Below are positions 9,635 to 17,424 of a stretch of DNA of 64,000 bases, in pieces. Made by a program: the position numbers and the translations under genes. Origin of the DNA: Akkermansiaceae bacterium. Its GTDB lineage: Bacteria; Verrucomicrobiota; Verrucomicrobiia; Verrucomicrobiales; Akkermansiaceae. The stretch lies in NCBI GenBank assembly GCA_024233135.1, contig JACKPZ010000011.1, positions 1-64,000 of the forward strand. Direction: 5' to 3'. The stretch's first letter is position 1. Each line of letters begins with the position of its first letter. The notes under the pieces are model-generated. The model had not been told where the DNA came from and ran no database searches. It worked only from the letters and a program-made list of their open reading frames with translations.

Positions 9635-10582
9635 ATGGAGCCGGCCGTCGTCACCGTCACCCTCAACCCCGCGATCGACCACACCGTTTTCCCCGACGGT
9701 CTGGAGTTGGGCGCGGTGAACCGCTGCCGGAGCCATCACCGGCAGGCCGGAGGAAAAGGAGTGAACGTCTCGTCGATGCTCGGCCAGTACGGCGTTTCTA
9801 GTGTCGCCACCGGTTTCCTCGGAGCGGACAATCCGCGTTTGTTCGAGGAGTTGTTCCGGCGCGACGGGATCGTGGACGCGTTCGTGCGCCTGCCGGGCGA
9901 GACGCGCACCGGGATCAAGATCGTCGAGGCGTCTCCGCGACGCACGACCGATCTCAATTTCCCGGGGCTCGCGCCGGCCACGGGCGACCTGGAGAAGTTC
10001 GGGGAAACGATGGGCTCGCTGGTTTGCCCGGGACGATGGTTCGTGCTCGCCGGCAGCCTGCCCGCGGGCGTCGGGACCGAATGGTTCGCCAGGCTCATCT
10101 GCCGCATCAAACAAGGAGGCGGCCGGGTCGCCATCGACACCAGCGGAAGCGCCCTTTCCGCGGCGATCGACGCGGGCGCGGACCTCGTGAAACCGAACGA
10201 GCACGAGCTCGGCGAAATCCTCGGCCGCGCCCTCGACGATCCCACCTCACAAGTCGATGCCGCGCGCGATCTCCAACGCAAGGTGCCGCATGTCATCCTC
10301 TCGCTCGGCGCGAACGGCGCCTTGTTTCTCGATGCGGACGGCGGGTTTCACGCGTCTCCCGCACCGGTGGAGGTGGTCAGCACCGTCGGCGCGGGCGATT
10401 CGCTGGTGTCCGGCTATCTCGCAGGGCTGCTGACGGGCGAACGTGCGGAGCATCGCGCGCGACTGGCCACGGTCTTCGCATGGAGCGCGCTGGAGGATGT
10501 CACTCGCAGACTTCCGGACGGCGCGGAAATCCGCCGACGGATGGAGCAAATCGAAGTCCGCCAGCTCTCCGAAACACCATGA
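9635..10582 (+). CDS. PfkB-family sugar-phosphate kinase (1-phosphofructokinase-like)
   Basis: A 315-residue ribokinase/PfkB-superfamily kinase. The N-terminus TVTLNPAIDHTVF matches the 1-phosphofructokinase/tagatose-6-phosphate kinase branch. GGKGVNVSSML is the first PfkB signature region, and VSTVGAGDSLVSGYLAGLL near residues 250-270 is the second, with the catalytic Asp of GAGD. Likely reaction: ATP-dependent phosphorylation of fructose 1-phosphate or a related sugar phosphate in the cytoplasm. No PTS gene lies nearby, so the substrate is open. A GTG at 9626 overlaps the upstream stop and could be an alternative start (adding VSS); the ATG at 9635 aligns better with family N-termini. The stop overlaps the next gene (ATGA). 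Confidence 0.85.
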   Translation: MEPAVVTVTLNPAIDHTVFPDGLELGAVNRCRSHHRQAGGKGVNVSSMLGQYGVSSVATGFLGADNPRLFEELFRRDGIVDAFVRLPGETRTGIKIVEASPRRTTDLNFPGLAPATGDLEKFGETMGSLVCPGRWFVLAGSLPAGVGTEWFARLICRIKQGGGRVAIDTSGSALSAAIDAGADLVKPNEHELGEILGRALDDPTSQVDAARDLQRKVPHVILSLGANGALFLDADGGFHASPAPVEVVSTVGAGDSLVSGYLAGLLTGERAEHRARLATVFAWSALEDVTRRLPDGAEIRRRMEQIEVRQLSETP

Positions 10583-11274
10583 GCGCCGACCACATCGTGA
10601 TCCTAACAGGTGCGGGCGTTTCCGCGGAATCCGGCCTTCCCACATTCCGTGGACCGGACGGGCTGTGGGAGGGTCACCGCGTCGAGGATGTCGCCACGCC
10701 CGAGGCCTTCGATCGCGACCCGCATCTGGTCCATCGTTTTTACAACCTGCGGCGCAGGGCGCTCGACAGCGTCGGACCGAACGCGGCGCACCTCGCGATC
10801 GCGCGGCTGCAGCGCGAGCGCCGCGTGACCTTGGTGACCCAGAACGTCGATGATCTTCACGAACGCGCGGGTTCCACCGGCGTCATCCACATGCACGGCG
10901 AGCTGCGCAAGGCGCTCTGCACGCGCTGCGGCGCACGGATGGAGTGGATCGATGACATGGAGGTGGACACTCCGTGTCCCGCGTGCGGGAAAACCGGCGG
11001 CATGAGACCGGACATCGTATGGTTCGGCGAGATGCCGTATCGCATGGAGGAAATCGAAAGCGCGTTGATGGATGCGGATCTATTCGCGGCGATCGGCACG
11101 TCCGGCAACGTCTATCCGGCCGCGGGTTTCGTGCGGACCGCGCGTTTTGCCGGAGCGCGGACGATCGAGTTCAACAACGCGGGCACCGCGGTGTCCGGGT
11201 TTTTCGAAGATCACCGCCTCGGCCCGGCGACGGTCGAAGTCAAACGCTGGGTCGACAACTTGCTCGACGCTTGA
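10579..11274 (+). CDS. cobB: NAD-dependent protein deacylase, Sir2 class III
   Basis: A 231-residue sirtuin. The NAD-binding motif GAGVSAESGLPTFRG begins near residue 11, TQNVDDLH carries the next conserved loop, and the catalytic His is in IHMHGEL. The zinc site is CTRCG ... CPACG, and VWFGEMP and GTSGNVYPAAGF follow as usual. HRFYNLRRR contains the Tyr-X-X-Arg pair that marks class III sirtuins (CobB/SIRT5), which prefer succinyl- and other acidic acyl-lysines over acetyl-lysine. Length is typical. The start overlaps the kinase stop by ATGA, so the two are probably co-translated, possibly linking acylation state to carbon metabolism (inference). Confidence 0.93.
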   Translation: MSADHIVILTGAGVSAESGLPTFRGPDGLWEGHRVEDVATPEAFDRDPHLVHRFYNLRRRALDSVGPNAAHLAIARLQRERRVTLVTQNVDDLHERAGSTGVIHMHGELRKALCTRCGARMEWIDDMEVDTPCPACGKTGGMRPDIVWFGEMPYRMEEIESALMDADLFAAIGTSGNVYPAAGFVRTARFAGARTIEFNNAGTAVSGFFEDHRLGPATVEVKRWVDNLLDA

Positions 11275-11318
11275 TTTTCCCCTTTGCCCGCGGCGTGTGC
11301 TGCGCTCACATTTCCGCC

Positions 11319-11873
11319 ATGGCCAAGGCAAGCGCGGAAAACCGGGTGGTGATCAAGGTGTTTCTCTACGGCATCCAGCCGCAGATCTGGAGGCGCTTTT
11401 CGATTTCGAGGGACGTCACGTTCATCGAGCTGAGCGATGCGATCCAGGCGGTGATGGGTTGGGAAAACAAGCATCCACACGAGTTTCGGCACGGCAAGGG
11501 CAAGCGGCTCGTCGATGTGATCGGCCCGGTCGGACTGCAGGACCAGGTGATCGGCGAGTTCCAGGACGAGGCGAAGCTGACGGTCGGCGAGTTTCTCGGA
11601 AAACGCAGGATGCCGATCCGCATTCTCTACCGCTACGACTTCGCCGACGAGTGGATCCACGAGATCGTCTTCGAGAAAGGTGAGGCGGGCGAAGGCGGAC
11701 CGGTGGCGATGGATGGCGAACGTGCGTGTCCACCCGAGGACTTCGGCGGCACCTTCCAATACATGCAGGCGCTGCACGGTGAGATCGAGTGGATGAATCC
11801 GGGATACGATCCCGAAGCATTCGATGCGAAAGCCGTCTCCTTCGAGAAGAAGAAGACGCGCAACCGGAAATAG
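11319..11873 (+). CDS. Plasmid pRiA4b Orf3-like protein
   Basis: A 184-residue protein matching the pRiA4b Orf3-like/IS1096 TnpR-passenger family: VFLYGIQPQIWRRFSI at residues 13-28, the ELSDAIQAVMGWENKHPHEF segment, FRYDF-like RILYRYDFADEWIHEI, and CPPEDFGG near residue 140. The family's function is unknown; it often lies in plasmids or beside mobile DNA, but nothing else here suggests an element. The ATG at 11319 follows a 44-bp gap after the sirtuin gene and is chosen because family members start near KASAENRVVIKV. Confidence 0.8.
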   Translation: MAKASAENRVVIKVFLYGIQPQIWRRFSISRDVTFIELSDAIQAVMGWENKHPHEFRHGKGKRLVDVIGPVGLQDQVIGEFQDEAKLTVGEFLGKRRMPIRILYRYDFADEWIHEIVFEKGEAGEGGPVAMDGERACPPEDFGGTFQYMQALHGEIEWMNPGYDPEAFDAKAVSFEKKKTRNRK

Positions 11874-11891
11874 GAACGCGGCACGGCGCGT

Positions 11892-14462
11892 ATGGGTTTC
11901 GTCATGCCCATGCACCGCCGCGATTTCCTCAGACTCGGCACCGGATCGTCCCTCGCCCTCGGTTTCGGCGGAAGGTTGTCCGCCGCGGAAACCGACGCCC
12001 GCGCGCTCTACGCGAAGTTCGTTCCCCACGACAAACAACTCGATGCCGCGTGGGTGGAGTCGCTCACCCGCCGCGGTCACCCGTTGGATGCGGCGATCGG
12101 GCACGAAGCCGGCGGGATCGATCCCGAAGTCATCGGCATGACCGTCGGCGGCATCGGCTGCGGCACGGTGTATCTATCAGGTGACGGCAGACTCTGGGTT
12201 TGGGACATCTTCAACCAACATCACGAAGGGGTCGTGCCGAACCAGGTGGCGGCACCGGAAGGAACGGGAAACATCCAGGGGGCGAAGAAGGTTCGCGAGC
12301 GCGACGGCGCGAATTTCCTCAAACCTCCGCGCGCATCGGAGCATCGCAACGGCGTGGACGCCCGGTTCACGTTGCGCCACGGAGAAATTTCGCTGCCGAT
12401 GGATGCCTCGGGGTGGGACAAGGTTCGTTTCACCGGCAAATGGCCGGTCGGAATCGTGGAGTATGCATCGGAGAAAACTCCGCTCACCGTGCGGCTCGAA
12501 GCGGTTTCTCCGTTCGTTCCTTTGAGGCTTCGCGATTCCTCCCTGCCGTTGACGGTGCTCGACTATACCATCGTCAATCCGACGTCCGATCCGGTCGAAA
12601 TCGAACTCACCGGCCACCTCAACAACCCCGCGGGACAATTCTCGAAACAGGAGGCCCGGCGCATCACCGGCAGCTTCGGATCCTTCGACCATCGCGGCCT
12701 TGTTCATTCTCTTGATGAGCACGCCGACGCCGGCGCGCCCGATGCCGGAAGCATGGCCATCGCCGTTTTCTCCGGAGGAGGAAACGCGGACGCAGCGAAC
12801 CACACCGTCAACGGCAAGACCTCCATCGCGTCCGGAGGCAGCGCACAAATCCGCTTCGTCATCGCGTGGCATTTTCCGAACCTCGATACGAAGCCCATCG
12901 GTGTCCCCGGCGTGAAACGCCACTACGCGAAGGACTTCGCCAACGCCCGCGAGGTGATCGATCACTTTCGGGAGAACGAAAAACGTCTCGTGGGCGAAAC
13001 CCACGACTGGGTCGCCTGCTGGAACGACTCGACCCTGCCGCAATGGCTCCTCGACCGGACGATCCTCACCGCGAACACGCTGCAGACACAGAACTGCCTG
13101 CTCTTCGACAACGGCCGCTTCTGGGCCTGGGAGGGAATCGGCTGCTGCGCGGGAACCTGCGGGCATGTTTGGGAATACGCCCAGGGACACGCGCGCTTGT
13201 TTCCCGAAATCGAACGAAACATCCGCGAGAACACGGACTACAAACTCGCCCTCAACGCCGACGGATCGATCCGCTTCCGTGGAACCAACGCAGGCACGGT
13301 GGCCATCGACGCGCAATGCGGATACGTCCTGCGCACGCTTCGCGACTGGCAGCTCAGCGACGATCCGGACTATCTCAAGCGCGTCTGGAAGGCGGCGAAG
13401 TCGGCGATCCGGTTCCTGGTCGGGTTCGACAAGCAAAGCGGCCTCGACGGATTGCTCGACGGACGGCAGCACAACACGCTGGACGCCGAGTGGTATGGCA
13501 AGGTGCACGTCCTCTGCTCGATGTATCTCGCCGCACTCCGAGCGGGCGAGGAGCTTGCCATAACAATGGAAGATGAAACGCTCGCCGGCGAACTGCGCCG
13601 GACCTATCAGATGGGCCGGCGGAACATCGCCACATTCTTCGATGGCGAGTTTTACATCCAGATCGAGGACCCGGCGCATGCGGATGCGATCGGTGTCGGC
13701 ACCGGATGTTATATCGACCAGGTGATGGGCCAGTTCTGGGCGAATCAACTCGGGCTCGGCCGTCTCTACGATGGGGCGCACCAGAAATCCGCGCTTCGGG
13801 CTCTGTGGAAATACAACTTCGTCCCCGAATACGGTTCTTTCCGCCAGGGCTTCAAAGAAGGCCGGCACTATGCGGGGAAGGGCGACTCCGGGCTGCTCAT
13901 GTGCACCTGGCCGAAGGGCGGATTGCGCGAGGATTTCAAGAAGCACTGGCAGTATGCCTACTTCAACGAGTTCATGACCGGCTTCGAATACCAGGCCGCC
14001 GCCCACATGGTTTCCGAGCGCGACGCGGACCTCGTCGAACACGGGCTCGCCATCGCCCGCGCGATCCACGACCGCTACTCGGCGGAGCGCGGGCGCAATC
14101 CGTACAACGAGATCGAGTGCTCGGACCACTATGCGCGCGCCGGCTCCTCCTTCGCCGTGTTTCTCGCCGCTTGTGGTTTCCACTATGACCAGAACAAGCG
14201 CCTGCTTTCCTTCGATCCCGTCGTCCGTTCGCCCGACGGCTCGTTCAAGGCGCCGTTCCTAACAAGCTCCGCGTGGGGCACCTACGAGGAGCAGGGGACC
14301 ACCGCCTCCCTGCGGATCGCGTGGGGCACGCTCGAACTCGACACGCTCGATCTCGCGGTGTTCCGTGGGAAGCAACCCAAAGCGACCCTCAACGGCCGCG
14401 AAACCCCGTTGGGCAATCTCACCCTCCACAAAGGCGACCAACTCGTTCTCGAACTCCCATGA
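11892..14462 (+). CDS. Tat-exported GH116 family glycosidase
   Basis: An 856-residue glycoside hydrolase related to GH116 (beta-glucosidase, beta-xylosidase and non-lysosomal glucosylceramidase). A twin-arginine signal HRRDFLRLGTGSSLALG begins at residue 8. Family landmarks are GIGCGTVYLSGDGRLWVWD near residues 85-105, the beta-sandwich N-terminal half, GIGCCAGTCGHVWEYAQG near 415-432, DGRQHNTLDAEWYG near 525-538 and CTWPKGG near 675 in the (alpha/alpha)6 barrel. Expected activity is retaining hydrolysis of beta-linked sugars in the periplasm. Three in-frame ATGs lie in the first seven codons, and any of them keeps the Tat motif. The stop overlaps the next start (ATGA), coupling it to the RbsD/FucU-like gene. 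A 668-codon antisense frame is a shadow. Confidence 0.86.
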   Translation: MGFVMPMHRRDFLRLGTGSSLALGFGGRLSAAETDARALYAKFVPHDKQLDAAWVESLTRRGHPLDAAIGHEAGGIDPEVIGMTVGGIGCGTVYLSGDGRLWVWDIFNQHHEGVVPNQVAAPEGTGNIQGAKKVRERDGANFLKPPRASEHRNGVDARFTLRHGEISLPMDASGWDKVRFTGKWPVGIVEYASEKTPLTVRLEAVSPFVPLRLRDSSLPLTVLDYTIVNPTSDPVEIELTGHLNNPAGQFSKQEARRITGSFGSFDHRGLVHSLDEHADAGAPDAGSMAIAVFSGGGNADAANHTVNGKTSIASGGSAQIRFVIAWHFPNLDTKPIGVPGVKRHYAKDFANAREVIDHFRENEKRLVGETHDWVACWNDSTLPQWLLDRTILTANTLQTQNCLLFDNGRFWAWEGIGCCAGTCGHVWEYAQGHARLFPEIERNIRENTDYKLALNADGSIRFRGTNAGTVAIDAQCGYVLRTLRDWQLSDDPDYLKRVWKAAKSAIRFLVGFDKQSGLDGLLDGRQHNTLDAEWYGKVHVLCSMYLAALRAGEELAITMEDETLAGELRRTYQMGRRNIATFFDGEFYIQIEDPAHADAIGVGTGCYIDQVMGQFWANQLGLGRLYDGAHQKSALRALWKYNFVPEYGSFRQGFKEGRHYAGKGDSGLLMCTWPKGGLREDFKKHWQYAYFNEFMTGFEYQAAAHMVSERDADLVEHGLAIARAIHDRYSAERGRNPYNEIECSDHYARAGSSFAVFLAACGFHYDQNKRLLSFDPVVRSPDGSFKAPFLTSSAWGTYEEQGTTASLRIAWGTLELDTLDLAVFRGKQPKATLNGRETPLGNLTLHKGDQLVLELP

Positions 14463-14998
14463 AACTCCTCATCCTCTGCACCGCGCTCGTCACCTGCGCG
14501 CCGCTCCTACGCGCCGAAACGATCCCATGGGAGTCCCACGTCAACCAGGAGGCGAATCGCCTCGGCCACCGCAACATGATCGTCGTCGCGGACTCCGCGT
14601 ATCCGGTGCAGACCGGCAAGGGCGTGAAGGTCGTCAGCACCGGAGCGGATCATCTAACCGTCGTGAAGGCCGTCCTCGCCGCGATCCGCTCCGCACCCGG
14701 TGTCCGCCCGCTCGTCGCCCTCGACAAGGAGTTCGCCCATCTCCCCGAGGAGCATGCCAAGAGTGCCGCGGCGCTGCGGAAGTCGATGCTGGAGATCCTA
14801 CCCCGCGAGAACCTCCGCGAGGAACTTCACGAAACGCTGCTGAAGGAGGTGAACACGACGGCGGAATCGTATGAGGTGATCGTTTTCAAAACCACCGGCA
14901 CCACGGCGTATTCCAGCGTGTTCTTCACGCTCGATTGCGGCTACTGGTCGGCAGAGGCCGAACAAGCGCTGCGGAAACGGATGGAGAAGGATCATTGA
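14459..14998 (+). CDS. Exported RbsD/FucU-like protein
   Basis: A 179-residue protein with a signal peptide (MKLLILCTALVTCAPLLRA). Residues 33-80 (NRLGHRNMIVVADSAYP, then TVVKAVLAAI) resemble the RbsD/FucU sugar mutarotase fold, where GHGD-IVIADA-FP is the usual opening; the Asp after GH is replaced by Asn (GHRN). Known members interconvert anomers of ribose or fucose in the cytoplasm, so an exported version coupled (ATGA overlap) to a secreted glycosidase suggests a role with sugars released by that enzyme. The fold call rests on motif likeness only. Confidence 0.6.
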   Translation: MKLLILCTALVTCAPLLRAETIPWESHVNQEANRLGHRNMIVVADSAYPVQTGKGVKVVSTGADHLTVVKAVLAAIRSAPGVRPLVALDKEFAHLPEEHAKSAAALRKSMLEILPRENLREELHETLLKEVNTTAESYEVIVFKTTGTTAYSSVFFTLDCGYWSAEAEQALRKRMEKDH

Positions 14999-15014
14999 TC
15001 CGGAATGATTCGAC

Positions 15015-15060
15015 GGCCCGCGGTCCGGGATCTCCGGACGCACGGGCCGCCTGGGTTTTT
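15015..15060. terminator. Bidirectional terminator between convergent genes
   Basis: Nested inverted repeat (GGCCCG ... CGGGCC enclosing GTCCGG ... CCGGAC) between the RbsD/FucU-like gene on the plus strand and the EF-hand gene on the minus strand. A run of five T follows on the plus side (15056-15060). Confidence 0.7.
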
Positions 15061-15073
15061 CCTGAAGCGACCG

Positions 15074-15763
15074 TCAGCGATGACTTCCCCCCGGATTCCA
15101 CTCCTTGCGGGTGAGAACGGAGTCATCGTTCTTGTCGAAACGACGGAAAGTGCGGCGGATGGAGTCCTTGCGGCGCTTGGACTTGGTTGACGGATAGGTT
15201 TGGAAGAATTCCTTCATGCTGAGTGATTTGTCGTCGTTGAGGTCCGCGAGTTCGAACTGCGTGAGTCCGCTGGTTGGCTTCACCCGGTGGCCTTTGTAGG
15301 CGGACCACTCTTCGAGACTGAGGAATCCGTCGCCATCGGTGTCCGCGCCGAGGAAACGGTCGCGGATCTTCACGAGCGGACGTTTCCGGAGGTCCGGTTT
15401 CGCGAACTCGTCGAAGTCGAGTTGTCCGTCGCCATTGGTGTCGAGCGTCGCGAATTTCCGCGCGTCGCTATCATCCGGCGAGCCGTCGTTCTTGTAGGCC
15501 ATCCATTCGTCTGACGAGACGAGCTTGTCGCCGTCCGCGTCCGCCTTGGCGAACTTGCGCGCGATCTTTTCGGCATCGGCGCTGTCCGAAAGCGTGGTCG
15601 CGAATTCGGCATAACTCAGGAAGCCGTCGGAATCGGCGTCGGCCAGGGCGAACTTGGCCGCGTCGTCCTCGGTTTCGGGGTGATTGTCGTCGTCCCCGCG
15701 GCGGGCCGAGGCCGGCAGCGAGACGAGCAGGGTGAGGGCGGTGAGTTGGATCAGGAGTTTCAT
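15074..15763 (-). CDS. Secreted EF-hand calcium-binding protein
   Basis: A 229-residue exported protein (signal MKLLIQLTALTLLVSLPASA). The rest is almost entirely EF-hand loops; six can be read: DADSDGFLSYAE, DADGDKLVSSDE, DTNGDGQLDFDE, DTDGDGFLSLEE, DLNDDKSLSMKE and DKNDDSVLTRKE. All begin with Asp and end with Glu at loop position 12, so each is competent for calcium. Loops 5 and 6 have Lys or Ser where Gly is usual, so they may bind less tightly. It lies 5' to 3' after two other secreted minus-strand genes, but the 117-bp gap suggests its own promoter. Probable role: extracytoplasmic calcium sensing or binding. Confidence 0.9.
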   Translation of the reverse strand: MKLLIQLTALTLLVSLPASARRGDDDNHPETEDDAAKFALADADSDGFLSYAEFATTLSDSADAEKIARKFAKADADGDKLVSSDEWMAYKNDGSPDDSDARKFATLDTNGDGQLDFDEFAKPDLRKRPLVKIRDRFLGADTDGDGFLSLEEWSAYKGHRVKPTSGLTQFELADLNDDKSLSMKEFFQTYPSTKSKRRKDSIRRTFRRFDKNDDSVLTRKEWNPGGSHR

Positions 15764-15880
15764 GGTTGTTTGGTTGGGTTGTGGGTGTGGGATGCGGGCA
15801 CGGAGAACCGTGCGCCTGGTGAAACAGGTGGAATGCGGGAGGAGAAGAACCTCTCTCGGATGGAATCGCCGCGGGTGGAA

Positions 15881-17317
15881 TCAGGGCGCGGCGGGCACGG
15901 TGCCGGAGAACCAGATCGTCCCGTCCTTGGCGATGGAAACAGGATGTCCGGCGACTTCGAAGTCGAGAGGCAGCTCGCCAGCCCCGTCGGGAATGACCTC
16001 GAAGCGGAGCTTGCCGCGGGTCTTGTCCACGTCGAGCGCGACCGTCAGGGTGCCGCGGGTGGTTCCGGAAACGACAAGCTGGTAGTCACCTTCCGGGATC
16101 GCCTCGACCTCCACTTCGAATCCGGCGACACCGGCGAGCCCGAACTGGACCTGCACCTCGCCGGACGCTTCCGGTCCGAGGCCCGGCATCTTGTCGAGCG
16201 CGGCGGTGACGCTGTCGCCGCCACCGTTGTCGTCGCCATTGTCATCTCCCGTTCCGCCAGGGCCATCCGGTGGTGTCGGAACGATGCCGGTGAAATACAC
16301 GACTCCGTCTTTCACCAACTCGACCGGCAGGCCGATCGGATCGATGGTCAGGTTGATCTCGTCCTCGTCGTTGGCGTTGGTTTCGAACTCGACCTCGCCT
16401 TCGCTCTCCTCGGCGTCTCCGACCATGAGGAGCTGGCCGATGACCTGGCCGTCGACGATGATGTCATAACTTCCGGGACCGATATCACGGCCGTCGACAT
16501 CGAGTTCGATCTTGCCGGTGGCCATCTTCTGGATCTTCACGCGGCAGCGGCTGCCGTTCGGAGCGTTCGTGGTGGGTGACAGGGAAACCTGCACCTCCAT
16601 CTCGTCGTCCTCGTTGTGGTGATCGAGATCGTCCTCGTCGGTGTCGCCGTCGTTGTCGTCGTCGTCGTCGTCGCGGTTGGAAAGTCCGTCGCCGTCGGAG
16701 TCGTCGTCGTCGCCATTCAGGACGCCGTCGCCGTCGGTATCGTCGTCGAGGTCGCCGCTGTTGCCGCGGTTGTCGCCATCGATGTCATCGTCGATGCCGT
16801 CGCTGCGGCTGTCGCCGTCGATGTCATCCTCCATCAGGTCGTCGTCATCGAGCGAGTCGCCGTCGATGTCGTCTTCGGAAGGGTTGTCGTCGTTGCGGCC
16901 ATCGCCGTCGATGTCCATTTCCGACGCGTCGTCATCCTTGCGGCGGTCGCCGTCGATGTCGTCTTCGGACGGATGGTCATCGGTCTTCCCGTCGCCATCG
17001 ACATCGGTTTCTCCCAGCGAATCATCGGCCTGACCGTCATCGTCGATGTCCTTTTCGGCGGGGTTGTCGTTGTTGATGTGATCGCCGATGTACTGGCCCG
17101 CGAAGGGGCCGGTCTTGGCGATGCCGCCATCGACGTTGTCATCGAGGGCGTTCGGGATGCCGTCGTTGTCGATGTCGGGATCGACGATGTTCGGGATGCC
17201 GTCCCCGTCGAGGTCGGGTGCGGACTTGGCGTTCGCGGTCAGGGTGCCGAGGGCGAGGCCCGCGGCTGCGATCCAGCGAAGGCCAGCCGAGCGGGTCATG
17301 AAGGATGTGAGTTTCAT
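15881..17317 (-). CDS. Secreted Asp-rich (thrombospondin type 3-like) protein
   Basis: A 478-residue exported protein. The frame is open 270 bp upstream, but the ATG at 17317 starts a signal peptide (M..RSAGLRWIAAAGLALGTLTANA) and has an AGGAA sequence a few bases before it. Residues 34-240 form an Asp-rich region with DGDGIPN-type thrombospondin-3/calcium loops, including six 15-residue repeats (residues 88-177). The rest is two related beta modules (about 241-350 and 368-478) with matching endings: VELVKDGVVYFTG and VSIAKDGTIWFSG. Calcium probably rigidifies the repeat stalk and the modules act in adhesion or display (inference). It lies between the EF-hand and GloVer genes in the same orientation. 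Confidence 0.82.
   Translation of the reverse strand: MKLTSFMTRSAGLRWIAAAGLALGTLTANAKSAPDLDGDGIPNIVDPDIDNDGIPNALDDNVDGGIAKTGPFAGQYIGDHINNDNPAEKDIDDDGQADDSLGETDVDGDGKTDDHPSEDDIDGDRRKDDDASEMDIDGDGRNDDNPSEDDIDGDSLDDDDLMEDDIDGDSRSDGIDDDIDGDNRGNSGDLDDDTDGDGVLNGDDDDSDGDGLSNRDDDDDDNDGDTDEDDLDHHNEDDEMEVQVSLSPTTNAPNGSRCRVKIQKMATGKIELDVDGRDIGPGSYDIIVDGQVIGQLLMVGDAEESEGEVEFETNANDEDEINLTIDPIGLPVELVKDGVVYFTGIVPTPPDGPGGTGDDNGDDNGGGDSVTAALDKMPGLGPEASGEVQVQFGLAGVAGFEVEVEAIPEGDYQLVVSGTTRGTLTVALDVDKTRGKLRFEVIPDGAGELPLDFEVAGHPVSIAKDGTIWFSGTVPAAP
16787..17056 (-). repeat. Six 45-bp tandem coding repeats
   Basis: Within the Asp-rich protein, six units of 15 codons follow the pattern E-D-D-I-D-G-D-x3-D-D-x2-S. 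The DNA shows recurring CGCCGTCGATGTC cores, so the array is prone to slippage and may vary in copy number between strains. It is coding and is not a CRISPR array. Confidence 0.85.
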
Positions 17318-17424
17318 GGTTCCTGGTTCAGTGGTTTGGTCTTCGGGTTCGCGCTCGGGGGGAGAATGCGGCGGTCGGCGGAAGTTGGCAAAGCGATTGG
17401 CGTAACGAGATGGTAGGGAAACCG

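Noticed and set aside
12177..14183. A 668-codon minus-strand frame over the GH116 gene
   Set aside because: Antisense shadow; no signal, domain or family resemblance, while the plus strand encodes a well-supported enzyme.
16576..17076. Arg-rich plus-strand frame with CRRR repeats and CRISPR-like spaced repeats
   Set aside because: The regularly repeated DNA codes for Asp-rich calcium loops on the other strand. Repeat units have no unique spacers and no cas genes are near.
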